Assembly (NCBI RefSeq): GCF_001279725.1
Contig: NZ_LGDE01000458.1
Location: forward strand, 1 to 64,000
Source of the DNA: Streptomyces sp. WM4235
GTDB taxonomy: Bacteria > Actinomycetota > Actinomycetes > Streptomycetales > Streptomycetaceae
Length of the DNA: 64,000 nucleotides
Reading direction: 5' to 3'
The stretch's first letter is position 1, and every line of letters begins with the position of its first letter. Positions 50,187-58,340 of this stretch are shown here, piece after piece. The notes beneath the pieces were generated by a model. That model was not told the DNA's origin. It searched no databases and was given only the letters and a program-made list of their open reading frames with translations. Position numbers and translations under genes: made by a program.

Positions 50187-50443
50187 CGCCCGAGTCTCCC
50201 GCCGATGCGGAGGGGTTCGCCGTCACTTCGGAATATCCACAGAGGGAAATTCCAGATGGGTATGAACCGGGGCACTGACGCGGCCGCGCGCCGGGACGTA
50301 CTGGGGCTGCGGCACTCGGTGGTCAACGCCGCGCAGGACGCGGCGGCGGGTACGGGCGAACGGGGGATACGGCCGCCGGCTCTGTTCCGGGAGCGCGTGA
50401 AACGACGCGCACGTCGGGCGCGTGACCTGAGAGCCTGGGGATC

Positions 50444-51826
50444 ATGGACACCTTTGCCGAAGACCTGGAACTGCTTCCCGCCACCCGACGCGCGCTGAGG
50501 CACCGCATCGCCGTCGCCCAGCGCGACGGGCGCGCCCCGTCGGTCGTGGCGGCCGTCGCTCGGGGTGGTGAGGTGGTCTGGGAGGGATCTCGTACGAGTG
50601 TCGAGGGCCACGGCCCCGACGGGGACGTGCAGTACCGGATCGGTTCGATCACCAAGACGTTCACCGCCGTGCTGGTGATGCGGCTGCGGGACGAGGGCCT
50701 GCTGAGTCTCGGGGATCCGGTGGAGAAGTACCTGCCGGGGACGGGTGTCGGCGAGGTGACGGTGCGGCAACTGTTGGCGCATACGGCCGGCTTGGCCGCC
50801 GAGACGCCGGGCGAGTGGTGGGAGCGTACGCCGGCCGCCCTCCGCCCGGAGCTCTCCGCCGTCCTGGGAGAGCGGCCCCTGCTGCACGAGCCCGGCACGC
50901 GGTTCCACTACTCGAACCCGGGCTACACGCTGCTGGGATCCCTCGTGGAGGCCGTGCGGGGGACGTCCTGGGAGCAGGCGCTGCGGGCAGAGGTGTTGGA
51001 GCCGCTCGGGCTGGACCGGACGACCGCGGGACCAGAGGCTCCGCACGCGGGCGGCTGGGCGGTCCATCCGTGGGCGGACGTGATGATGCCCGAACCGTCT
51101 GAGGACCTGGGCCTGATGGCTTCGGCGGGCCAGCTCTGGTCCACGACCCGGGACTTGGCCAGGTTCGCGACGTTCCTCGTGCGGGGCGACGAGCGGGTAC
51201 TGAGCAGCGAATCTCTGCGGGAGATGCGTACATCGGCCGCCCCGACGGAAGGTGTCGCCGAGCCCGGCTACGGGTTCGGACTCCAGCTGATGGACGGCTC
51301 CGGGCGCAGGCTGGTGGGGCACGGGGGGTCGCTGCCCGGCTTCGTCGCGGGTCTGTGGCTGAGCGAGGCGGACGACGTGGCTGCGGTGGTGCTGGCCAAC
51401 TGCACGTCGGGCCTGCCGGCGACGACGGTGGCCGTGGACCTGGTGACGATCGTGGCGGCGGCGGAACCCCGGTTCCCGGAGCCGTGGCGCCCCTTCCGCG
51501 AGGCCGATCCGGTGGCGTTGGACCTCTGCGGACCCTGGTACTGGGGCACCTCGGCCCAGGTGGTTCGGCTGACCTCCGACGGAATCCTGGAGTTGGCACC
51601 GGTCGGAGCGACGGGTCGTACCGCTCGCTTCCGCGCCGAGTCGGACGGGAGCTGGACGGGCCTCAACGGTTACTACGCGGGGGAGACGCTCCGGGCGGTA
51701 CGCGGGGCGGACGGCCGCGTGAGCCATCTCGACCTGGGCTCCTTCGTGTTCACCCGGGAGCCGTACGACGCCCAGGCCCCGGTGCCCGGCGGGGTGGACC
51801 CGCGAGGTTGGCGCGGTATCGGCTGA
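50444..51826 (+). CDS. Serine hydrolase, beta-lactamase class C/esterase family
   Basis: The 460-residue protein has the class C fold motifs: S-x-x-K as SITK in YRIGSITKTFTAVLV (about residues 69-72) and Y-x-N as YSN in FHYSNPGYTLLGSLVEA. The third motif is probably HGG in LVGHGGSLPGF. There is no signal peptide, so it is probably cytoplasmic and more likely an esterase or peptidase than a true beta-lactamase. A C-terminal beta-rich domain of about 110 residues follows. It converges with the HTH_42 gene 11 bp away. Confidence 0.87.
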   Translation: MDTFAEDLELLPATRRALRHRIAVAQRDGRAPSVVAAVARGGEVVWEGSRTSVEGHGPDGDVQYRIGSITKTFTAVLVMRLRDEGLLSLGDPVEKYLPGTGVGEVTVRQLLAHTAGLAAETPGEWWERTPAALRPELSAVLGERPLLHEPGTRFHYSNPGYTLLGSLVEAVRGTSWEQALRAEVLEPLGLDRTTAGPEAPHAGGWAVHPWADVMMPEPSEDLGLMASAGQLWSTTRDLARFATFLVRGDERVLSSESLREMRTSAAPTEGVAEPGYGFGLQLMDGSGRRLVGHGGSLPGFVAGLWLSEADDVAAVVLANCTSGLPATTVAVDLVTIVAAAEPRFPEPWRPFREADPVALDLCGPWYWGTSAQVVRLTSDGILELAPVGATGRTARFRAESDGSWTGLNGYYAGETLRAVRGADGRVSHLDLGSFVFTREPYDAQAPVPGGVDPRGWRGIG

Positions 51827-51837
51827 GACATCGGCTC

Positions 51838-53013
51838 CTACGTCACCAGCTCGCGTTCCAGTGGGGTACGGAAGCGGGGGGTGACGCGCGCGTCGCCGAT
51901 CCACTCCGAGAGGCGGGCCGCCTCGGTGGTGACCGCTTCCCCGGCCGCGCGGCCGGGATCGCCCAGCAACCGCCAGACGATCTCGCCGTCGGGTCGCTGG
52001 GCCCAAGCGCCGATGATCTCGCCGTTCCACCAGACGGTGGGGCCGACGTTGCCCGCGTAGTCGAACAGAGCGCTCCGGTGGGCGGGATCGAGGTGGAAGC
52101 CGCGGTCGGCCCAGCCCATGGCGCTCGGGTCGAGCCCGGGCAACAGCGCGGCCCAGGGCTCGGGGGCCGGTTCGGGTCCGATGTCACCGGGGCTGACGAG
52201 GGCGACGGTGCCGTCGTCGAGGCGGACCTGGCCGGGGCCGACGACGGCCAGAGCCTTGCGTACGTCGGTGAGGGTCCAGCCGGTCCACCACTTGAGGTCG
52301 GCTTCGGTGGCCGGCCCGTACGCGTACAACCAGCGGCGGGCGAGCTCGGCGCGTGCCTCGGCTGCCGGCACGGCCGGCCAGGGGTCGGTGTGGACCCAGC
52401 GGTACTGGCTGGAGGTCCAGGAGCCGCGCGGACGGTCGCGGCGGATACGGCCGTCCGCGGCCAGGAGCCTGATGACGCGGGTGGCGACCCCGGTCTCGGT
52501 CTCGTACTTCTTGCCCCGGCCCACGGTGATCTTCTGCCGCAGAGCGGGCACGGCGGCGGAGAGTTGGCTGCCGGTGGAGGGGCCGAGGCGATCGAGGGCG
52601 TCGAGCGCGGCCGTCTCGACGCGGGCGAGCCAGTCCGTGTCGAGACCCTGGCCGTCCTCGTCGAGGTGCTTGAGGAAGGTACGGCGCTCCTTGGCAGCGA
52701 TCCCCCGGGCCGTGGAGGCGTCCACATAAGGGGCCAGTTCGGCGGAGACGGCGAAGAGCGTATTGCGCATGCTCAGCAGTCGTACGAGGCTCACGTCCTC
52801 GTACAGCGCCTGCTCGACGGCCGCGGAACCCACCCTGGTGAGGCGGGCGCGGGCCGACAGGAACACGGTCGCGGCGTCGGTGGCGTGCAGGGCCACGACG
52901 GCGTCCGCGGCCTCGTGCACGCGGGTGGCGCGGGCCGAGGGAGCCAGCCGGTGCCGACGGCCGAGCCGGGCGCGACGCTCGACGGTGGTCACGAGGGGGA
53001 GGCTGGGGCTCAT
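51838..53013 (-). CDS. Winged-helix HTH_42 protein (AlkZ/YcaQ-like DNA glycosylase superfamily)
   Basis: The 391-residue protein matches the HTH_42 (YcaQ/AlkZ) superfamily: repeated winged-helix segments, LLSMRNTLFAVSAELAPY, GPATEADLKWWTGWT, and the C-terminal VWWNGEIIGAWAQRPDGEIVWRLL. Some members are DNA glycosylases that repair alkylated or cross-linked bases using a Q-x-Q or Q-x-D motif. The aligned N-terminal position here appears to read H-A-T (in VVALHATDAATVFLSARAR), so glycosylase activity is doubtful. The ATG at 53013 has GGGAGG immediately upstream with little spacing, so the exact start is uncertain. Confidence 0.8.
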   Translation of the reverse strand: MSPSLPLVTTVERRARLGRRHRLAPSARATRVHEAADAVVALHATDAATVFLSARARLTRVGSAAVEQALYEDVSLVRLLSMRNTLFAVSAELAPYVDASTARGIAAKERRTFLKHLDEDGQGLDTDWLARVETAALDALDRLGPSTGSQLSAAVPALRQKITVGRGKKYETETGVATRVIRLLAADGRIRRDRPRGSWTSSQYRWVHTDPWPAVPAAEARAELARRWLYAYGPATEADLKWWTGWTLTDVRKALAVVGPGQVRLDDGTVALVSPGDIGPEPAPEPWAALLPGLDPSAMGWADRGFHLDPAHRSALFDYAGNVGPTVWWNGEIIGAWAQRPDGEIVWRLLGDPGRAAGEAVTTEAARLSEWIGDARVTPRFRTPLERELVT

Positions 53014-53073
53014 CCTCCCGATCGTAGGCCGGACCGCCGCAGCCGGCCCGGCCTTTCGGTTCGGTTCGGTCCG

Positions 53074-53538
53074 TCAGAGCTGAAGCTTGAACCCGACGTG
53101 GGAGGCGGTGAACCCGAGCCGCTCGTAGAAGCGGTGGGCGTCGACCCGCGTCACGTCCGAGGTGAGCTGGACCAACTGGCAGTTCTCCAGACGGGACTGC
53201 TCGATCGCCCACTCGATGAAGCGGGTGCCCAGGCCGCTGCCCCGTTCGTCGGCGTGGACGCGCACGCCTTCGATGATGGAGCGGGAGGCTCCCTTGCGGG
53301 AGAGCCCCGGGACGATGGTGAGCTGGAGCGTGCCCACGACCCGGTCCTCGCGTACGGCGACCATCAACCGCTGGTTGGGGTCGTCGTTGATGTGCTTGAA
53401 GGCCCTGACGTACGGGGCGAGATCGTCCGGGGACTCGCGGGTCGCTCCCAGCGGGTCATCGGCCAGCATGGCGACGATGGCGGGCAGATCGGCCTCGGTG
53501 GCCGTCCGGATGGCGAGTTCGGTGGTGGCGTCGGTCAT
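53074..53538 (-). CDS. GNAT family N-acetyltransferase
   Basis: The 154-residue single-domain acetyltransferase starts MTDATTELAIRTATEADLPA. It has the strand DRVVGTLQLTIVPGL, the acetyl-CoA loop VRVHADERGSGLGTRFIEWAI and the C-terminal YERLGFTASHVGFK. The substrate is unknown. It lies 17 bp downstream of another GNAT gene on the same strand and is probably co-transcribed with it. Confidence 0.88.
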   Translation of the reverse strand: MTDATTELAIRTATEADLPAIVAMLADDPLGATRESPDDLAPYVRAFKHINDDPNQRLMVAVREDRVVGTLQLTIVPGLSRKGASRSIIEGVRVHADERGSGLGTRFIEWAIEQSRLENCQLVQLTSDVTRVDAHRFYERLGFTASHVGFKLQL

Positions 53539-53555
53539 GTGCGGTGGTTCCTTCC

Positions 53556-54470
53556 TCAGCCCGCGGCGACGGTGAGCGGTGCCCAGCGTCGGGCCCAGTC
53601 ACCGGGGAGACCGGGGATGTCGCGGGTCATGACTGCGTTGAAGGCGATCGAGTCGAGTCCGCGGTCCTTCAGCCAGGCGAGGAGCTCTTCGTGGCGTACG
53701 TCGACATCGGTGCGCAGGGGGCGTTCGGTGGTGGCGGCCAGCGCCGTCACGAGGGACTGGGCCACGAGGGTGTCGCGGGCGATCAACGGGCCGATGACAT
53801 GGGTCTCCATGTTGGGCCAGAGGGCCGCGTAGCCGATGAGTTCGCCGGAGCCGTCCTCGGCGACGAGCAGTCGATCCGCGAAGGCGGGAAGCCGCGTGAT
53901 CATGTGCGTTCGATCGGTGCCGAACACTTCGGTGTCCAGCCCGATGATCCGCCCGATGTCCTCGGCGCCGGCGGGCCTGATCGAGGTCGTTCCGGGGCCG
54001 GGACCCCTGGTCGTCGGTGGTTCCGTCCGGAAGGTGCCCCTCAGCATCTCGGCGCGGCCCGTGGTGTCGAAACCGAGCTCCTCGTAGAGAGGTCGGCCGT
54101 AGGGGGTGGCATGGAGGGTGAGTGCGATGCCCTTGAGGACGTGGTCGCAGACGTGCGTCATGAGGCGGCGGCCGATGCCCTGACGGGCGTACCGGTCGGC
54201 TACGAGGACCATTCCGATGGCGGCGAGTTCCGGTGCGGCCGGGCTACCGCCGTATCGGGTGACCACGCAGGCCGCGGCGAGGCCGCGTCCGTCGGGGGCG
54301 TCGATGCCATAGCCGTCCCCGGCGGCAAGGAGCAGCCCCCATTTGTGCTCCTCGCGGGGCCAGCCGCGGTCCTCGGAGAGGTCGGCGCAGCGAAGGAGAT
54401 CGTCCATGGCCAGCGCGCGGATCGGCAGGTCGGTGAGCTGTGGTGGTGTCACCGGACCAGACTGGATCAT
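53556..54470 (-). CDS. Tandem-domain GNAT acetyltransferase
   Basis: The 304-residue protein has two GNAT domains in tandem. The first (about 15-150) has a good acetyl-CoA loop, VLVADRYARQGIGRRLM, then LYEELGFDTTG. The second (about 165-300) begins TSIRPAGAEDIGRIIGLD and has a weaker binding loop (LIARDTLVAQSLVTAL), so it may be structural. The substrate is unknown. The ATG at 54470 follows a roughly 220-bp gap with four parS sites; an in-frame start inside parS at 54602 was rejected. Confidence 0.82.
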   Translation of the reverse strand: MIQSGPVTPPQLTDLPIRALAMDDLLRCADLSEDRGWPREEHKWGLLLAAGDGYGIDAPDGRGLAAACVVTRYGGSPAAPELAAIGMVLVADRYARQGIGRRLMTHVCDHVLKGIALTLHATPYGRPLYEELGFDTTGRAEMLRGTFRTEPPTTRGPGPGTTSIRPAGAEDIGRIIGLDTEVFGTDRTHMITRLPAFADRLLVAEDGSGELIGYAALWPNMETHVIGPLIARDTLVAQSLVTALAATTERPLRTDVDVRHEELLAWLKDRGLDSIAFNAVMTRDIPGLPGDWARRWAPLTVAAG

Positions 54471-54573
54471 GAGCCGGTGGGGAGTCCAGAGGATTCCGGG
54501 AATCGGATCGGGTGGGGACGCGGAGCGCGGGAGCGAGCGCGAGTGAGGGGTGCCAGGTGGAGAGGACGCGGAT

Positions 54574-54587
54574 GTTTCACGTGAAAC
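54574..54587. other. parS: parS site 10
   Basis: Perfect GTTTCACGTGAAAC, first of four sites within 98 bp between a GNAT gene and the HAD gene. Confidence 0.95.
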
Positions 54588-54595
54588 GGCTCGAT

Positions 54596-54609
54596 GTTTC
54601 ACGTGAAAC
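54596..54609. other. parS: parS site 11
   Basis: Perfect GTTTCACGTGAAAC, 8 bp after site 10. Confidence 0.95.
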
Positions 54610-54638
54610 GTGGCGCGATTCCGGCGGCGGCGGAGTTC

Positions 54639-54652
54639 GTTTCACGTGAAAC
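54639..54652. other. parS: parS site 12
   Basis: Perfect GTTTCACGTGAAAC, 29 bp after site 11. Confidence 0.95.
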
Positions 54653-54657
54653 ACGGT

Positions 54658-54671
54658 GTTTCACGTGAAAC
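54658..54671. other. parS: parS site 13
   Basis: Perfect GTTTCACGTGAAAC, 5 bp after site 12 and 8 bp before a -10-like TAGCCT of the HAD gene. Confidence 0.95.
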
Positions 54672-54693
54672 ACACCGGCTAGCCTCGACGGCT

Positions 54694-55344
54694 ATGAAGC
54701 TTCTCCACCTTTTCGATCTCGACGGAACCCTGATGTACGGCTCGGCGGCGCCGGTGGAGATCTCCCGGCAGCTCGGGGTGAGCGAGGAGATCGCCGAGCT
54801 TGAGCGAGCATTCGCAGCACGTGAGATCGGACCGCACGAGTTTTCCGTGGCGGCCCACGCCCTGTGGTCGGGATTGACGTCCGAGCACGTCAGGGCCGCC
54901 TTTGACGGTTCCCCGTGGCTGTCGGGGATCCGAGAGGTCTGGCAGGAGATCCGGGAGCGCGGGGACCACTGCGCGGTGATCTCCCTGTCGCCGTCCTTCT
55001 TCGTGGAACTGCTGCTGGAGTGGGGCGCGGACGCCGCGCACGGCTCGCTCTATCCGGAGGTGCCGTTCACCCGGCCCCTCGATGTGGCGGGGATCCTGAC
55101 GCCCGAGCTGAAAGTCGATGTCGCGGACCGACTGTGCGCACGGTTCGGGGTGACCCGGAGCGACTGCGTGGCGTACGGGGATTCCCTGACCGACGCGGTG
55201 CTTTTCGAAGCGGTGCCGAGGTCCGTGGCGGTCAATGCCAGGCCGTATCTGGCGGAACGCGCCACGTACGTCTATGAGGGTCGGGACCTCCGCGAGGCTT
55301 ACCAGCTCCTGGGGCCGGCACGCCCGGGGGTTCAGGCATCCTAA
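54694..55344 (+). CDS. HAD superfamily phosphatase
   Basis: The 216-residue protein has HAD motif I as HLFDLDGTL (catalytic Asp in DLDGT), motif II in CAVISLSPSFF, and motif IV as YGDSLTDAVLF. The cap insertion and overall shape resemble phosphoserine-phosphatase-like HAD-IB enzymes; the substrate is unknown. The ATG at 54694 has no Shine-Dalgarno, but TAGCCT (54680-54685) ends 8 bp upstream, so the mRNA may be leaderless. Four parS sites immediately upstream would put bound ParB over the promoter. Confidence 0.87.
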   Translation: MKLLHLFDLDGTLMYGSAAPVEISRQLGVSEEIAELERAFAAREIGPHEFSVAAHALWSGLTSEHVRAAFDGSPWLSGIREVWQEIRERGDHCAVISLSPSFFVELLLEWGADAAHGSLYPEVPFTRPLDVAGILTPELKVDVADRLCARFGVTRSDCVAYGDSLTDAVLFEAVPRSVAVNARPYLAERATYVYEGRDLREAYQLLGPARPGVQAS

Positions 55345-55485
55345 GGGGAAAGGGGGTTCGAAACTCGGAATTTGCCCATTCCCGCGCAGTGCTCTTGGGT
55401 GGCCGGCACGCTGTGAAGCCCGGAACCACGGATTCGAGGCCGTGGCGTGTGCAGACCTACCGAGATTCTCGAAGCGAGGCACCGC

Positions 55486-56673
55486 ATGGACGCTCCGTCC
55501 ACCAGATCGGCAAGACGGCGGACGGGCCGGATACCGTCCGGGGAAGGTGAGGTCGAGCCGTCCCCCGATGCCGTGCTCATCCGCCGGACCCTCGCGGAGA
55601 TCGCGCCCGTCGCCGACCGAGTCACTTCGTACTTCTACGCCCTGGTGTTCACCGCACATCCCGAGGTGCGGGGCATGTTCCCCGTGGCGATGGACACCCA
55701 GCGCGACCGCCTGCTGAAAGCCCTGCTGACCGCCGCCGAGCACATCGACAACCCGGATGTGCTCGGCCCGTATCTGCGCCGCCTGGGCACCGGACACCGC
55801 AAGTACGGCACCATGGCGGCCCACTATCCCGCGGTGGGCGAGGCGCTGTTGGGCGCGCTGGCCCGGTACGCCGAGCTGACGTGGGGGTCGGAGACCGAGG
55901 CGGCGTGGGTGCGGGCGTACACGGCGATCTCCCAGATCATGATCGACGCGGCGTCCGAGGACGAGATCAAGGCGCCGGCCTGGTGGCACGCCGAGGTGGT
56001 CTCCCACGACCTGCGCACCTCGGACATCGCGGTGTTGACCGTCAGGCCCGACCAGCCGTATCCGTTTGTCGCCGGGCAGTACACGAGCCTGGAGACCCCG
56101 TGGTGGCCACGGGTGTGGCGGCACTACTCCTTCGCCTCCGCCCCCCGCGCGGACGGCTTGCTGTCCTTCCACGTCAAGGCCGTTCCGGCGGGCTGGGTCT
56201 CCAACGCCCTGGTACGGCACGCCCGGCCGGGCGACGTGCTGCGCCTGGGCCCTCCGGCCGGTTCGATGGTGGTGGACCACACGACCGACAACGGGATGCT
56301 GTGCTTGGGCGGCGGCACCGGAATCGCCCCGATCAAGGCACTGATCGAAGACGTGGCCGAGCACGGGGAACGACGTCCGATGGAGGTCTTCTTCGGTGCG
56401 CGCAGCGATCACGACCTGTATGACAAGGACACCCTGCTCGGACTGCAGCGCTCGCACCCCTGGTTGTCGGTGCGTCCCGTGATCGGCGGCGGGCTGGACG
56501 GACAGCTGCCGCAGGCGGTCGGAGAGCACGGGCCGTGGAGTTCGTACGACGCGTTCATCTCGGGCCCGCCGGCGATGATCCGCAGTGGTGTGGACGCGCT
56601 CAAGCGGATCGGGATTCCCGGGGAGCGGATCCGCTACGACGCGGTGGAGGAGCTGGCGGGCGTCGAGGGTTGA
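55486..56673 (+). CDS. Flavohemoglobin-like globin/ferredoxin reductase
   Basis: The 395-residue protein joins a globin domain (about 28-160) to an FAD/NAD-binding reductase. The globin keeps Tyr51 (B10, in SYFYALVF), Phe65 (CD1) and proximal His104 (in GTGHRKYG). The reductase has the FAD motif RHYSFASAP and the NAD motif GGGTGIAPIKALI. Such proteins usually oxidise NO to nitrate (Hmp type). It has an extra basic N-terminus of about 25 residues, and the FAD domain is less canonical than in E. coli Hmp. GAGG precedes the ATG. It converges with the Nudix gene. Confidence 0.87.
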   Translation: MDAPSTRSARRRTGRIPSGEGEVEPSPDAVLIRRTLAEIAPVADRVTSYFYALVFTAHPEVRGMFPVAMDTQRDRLLKALLTAAEHIDNPDVLGPYLRRLGTGHRKYGTMAAHYPAVGEALLGALARYAELTWGSETEAAWVRAYTAISQIMIDAASEDEIKAPAWWHAEVVSHDLRTSDIAVLTVRPDQPYPFVAGQYTSLETPWWPRVWRHYSFASAPRADGLLSFHVKAVPAGWVSNALVRHARPGDVLRLGPPAGSMVVDHTTDNGMLCLGGGTGIAPIKALIEDVAEHGERRPMEVFFGARSDHDLYDKDTLLGLQRSHPWLSVRPVIGGGLDGQLPQAVGEHGPWSSYDAFISGPPAMIRSGVDALKRIGIPGERIRYDAVEELAGVEG

Positions 56674-56706
56674 GACCGCGGGACGCCTGCCGGCTCGTCG
56701 GGGGGA

Positions 56707-57186
56707 TCAGCCCAGGTCGGCGGCGTGCATGGCGCGCACGCCTTCGATGTTGCCGTCGAGGTAGTGGCGCAGGGACAGCGGGACGAGATGGACGGCGGCG
56801 ATGCCGACCCGGCTGAACGGCACGCGGACGATCTCGTATTCGCCTTCGGGCTCGTCGATCTCGGGGCCGTGGCGTTGGTCGGGGTCCATGGACTCGAGGT
56901 GGCAGACGAAGAAGTGCTGCACCTTCACGCCGGTGACGCCACCGTCGGCGATGTGCTCCACGGTGTCGACGAAGCAGGGGACCACATCGGTGATCTTCGC
57001 ACCGAGCTCTTCGTGGACCTCGCGATGGAGGGCGTCGACGACGGTGGCGTCCGAGGATTCCACTCCACCGCCTGGGGTGAGCCAGTACGGGTCGACGCCG
57101 GGCCTGGTGCGCTTGATGAGGATCAGGTCGTCACCGTCGAGCAGGATCGCGCGGGCGGTGCGTTTGACCACGGGGCGTTCGGTCAT
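56707..57186 (-). CDS. Nudix hydrolase
   Basis: The 159-residue protein has a Nudix box region GGGVESSDATVVDALHREVH followed by EELG. The REVHEELG core with its metal-binding glutamates is intact, but the first Glu of the canonical GX5EX7REUXEEXGU is displaced or replaced (Asp46/Ala47). The substrate is unknown; it is probably a nucleoside diphosphate derivative. It converges with the globin gene and lies downstream of lysR. Confidence 0.88.
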   Translation of the reverse strand: MTERPVVKRTARAILLDGDDLILIKRTRPGVDPYWLTPGGGVESSDATVVDALHREVHEELGAKITDVVPCFVDTVEHIADGGVTGVKVQHFFVCHLESMDPDQRHGPEIDEPEGEYEIVRVPFSRVGIAAVHLVPLSLRHYLDGNIEGVRAMHAADLG

Positions 57187-57258
57187 GGGAGAAGAGTGGC
57201 CCAGACTTCCGCTTCTGAAACGCGGGCCCGTGAAACGGACGGTTCCGGGCGGGGCGAC

Positions 57259-58164
57259 TCACCAGTCCGCGGCTGCGTGCAGGAGCCGGTCGTGGGCCCG
57301 TGCGAGATGGGCGAGGGCCAGGCTTCCGGTGCGTACGACGAGGAACCAGGTGCGCAGGGGTGGCACGGCGGGCTCCAGCAGCGAGACGATCCGCCGGCTG
57401 TCGAGGGCGTCTTGGCACAGGTAGCGGGGCAGGACGGCGAGTCCCGCGCCGGCACGGACGCACTCCAGCACCGCTCTCAGGTCCGGGGCGATCACGGTGG
57501 CGGCGGTGTCGGGCAGGCTGTCGAACACGGCGGCCCAGTAGCGGGTGACGAGGGGCAGGCTCTCGTGGACCTCGACCACGGGGATTCCGTCGAGGGCGGC
57601 GCTCGCGCCGGCCCCTTTCTCGCGCAGCGGTTCCGGATCGACGAGTGCGGCCCAATAGGGAGCCGCGACCAGGACCTGTTCCTCGTCGCAGAGGGCGGTG
57701 GCGGTGAACAGGGAGCCGCGCGGCCGAGCGGTGGTGACGATGAGGTCGTGTTGCCCGGAGGCCAGGCCGTCGAGGTTCTCCTCGGTGTCGGCGCTCAGGG
57801 CGGTGCGCAGGGTCTGGCCCTGACCGACCAGCGGTGCGAGGGCGGGGAGCACGCGCAGGCTCAGGAACTCGGGAGGCCCGGCGACGTGCAGTGTGCGTAA
57901 GGCTCCGGTGGCCTCCCGTTCGGTCTCGGCGATCCGGAGCAGCGCGTCCAGGTGCGGGGCGGCTTTGTGCGCGAGTTCGTCTCCGACGGCGGTGGGGGTG
58001 ACCCCTCGGGCGCGGCGGTGGAACAGGGGGCGTCCCAGTTGGCGTTCGAGGGTGCGTATCTGTGAGGTGACGGCCGGCTGGGACAGCCCGAGGAGCGTGG
58101 CGGCCCGAGTGAACGAGCCCGCTCGGTGCACGGCGACGAAGGTACGCAACAGGGCCAGGTCCAT
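57259..58164 (-). CDS. LysR family transcriptional regulator with a TTA codon
   Basis: The 301-residue protein has a LysR N-terminal winged HTH (MDLALLRTFVAVHRAGSFTR, AATLLGLSQPAVTSQIRTLE) and a C-terminal periplasmic-binding-like effector domain (LRTLHVAGPPEFLSLRVLPA onward). Codon 89 (57898-57900) is TTA, the rare leucine codon that in Streptomyces is read only by the developmental tRNA encoded by bldA, so its translation is probably growth-phase dependent. Target and effector are unknown. It lies downstream of the cystathionine-type gene on the same strand, separated by a hairpin. Confidence 0.92.
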   Translation of the reverse strand: MDLALLRTFVAVHRAGSFTRAATLLGLSQPAVTSQIRTLERQLGRPLFHRRARGVTPTAVGDELAHKAAPHLDALLRIAETEREATGALRTLHVAGPPEFLSLRVLPALAPLVGQGQTLRTALSADTEENLDGLASGQHDLIVTTARPRGSLFTATALCDEEQVLVAAPYWAALVDPEPLREKGAGASAALDGIPVVEVHESLPLVTRYWAAVFDSLPDTAATVIAPDLRAVLECVRAGAGLAVLPRYLCQDALDSRRIVSLLEPAVPPLRTWFLVVRTGSLALAHLARAHDRLLHAAADW

Positions 58165-58290
58165 GAGGGCCCCTCTCGGTGGGGGCCTTCAACTATAAAT
58201 ATGCCGATAGGCCCCTGTCGTTACCGTGATTGGACTCTGACAGAGAGTCAACTAGCCTTGTCGACGTGGTTCTTCGCACATGGAACCCGA

Positions 58291-58327
58291 GGCGGTCCGA
58301 GCCACCAGGGGGGAGGCTCGGACCGCC
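58291..58327. terminator. Terminator after the trans-sulfuration gene
   Basis: GGCGGTCCGAGCC (58291-58303) pairs perfectly with GGCTCGGACCGCC (58315-58327) around an 11-nt loop. It lies 13 bp past the stop of the upstream minus-strand gene. Confidence 0.75.
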
Positions 58328-58340
58328 TTCTCCTTGCCGC

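Noticed and set aside
50444..51826. Antibiotic-resistance beta-lactamase
   Set aside because: The class C motifs are present but there is no signal peptide, and many Streptomyces serine hydrolases of this family are esterases or peptidases.
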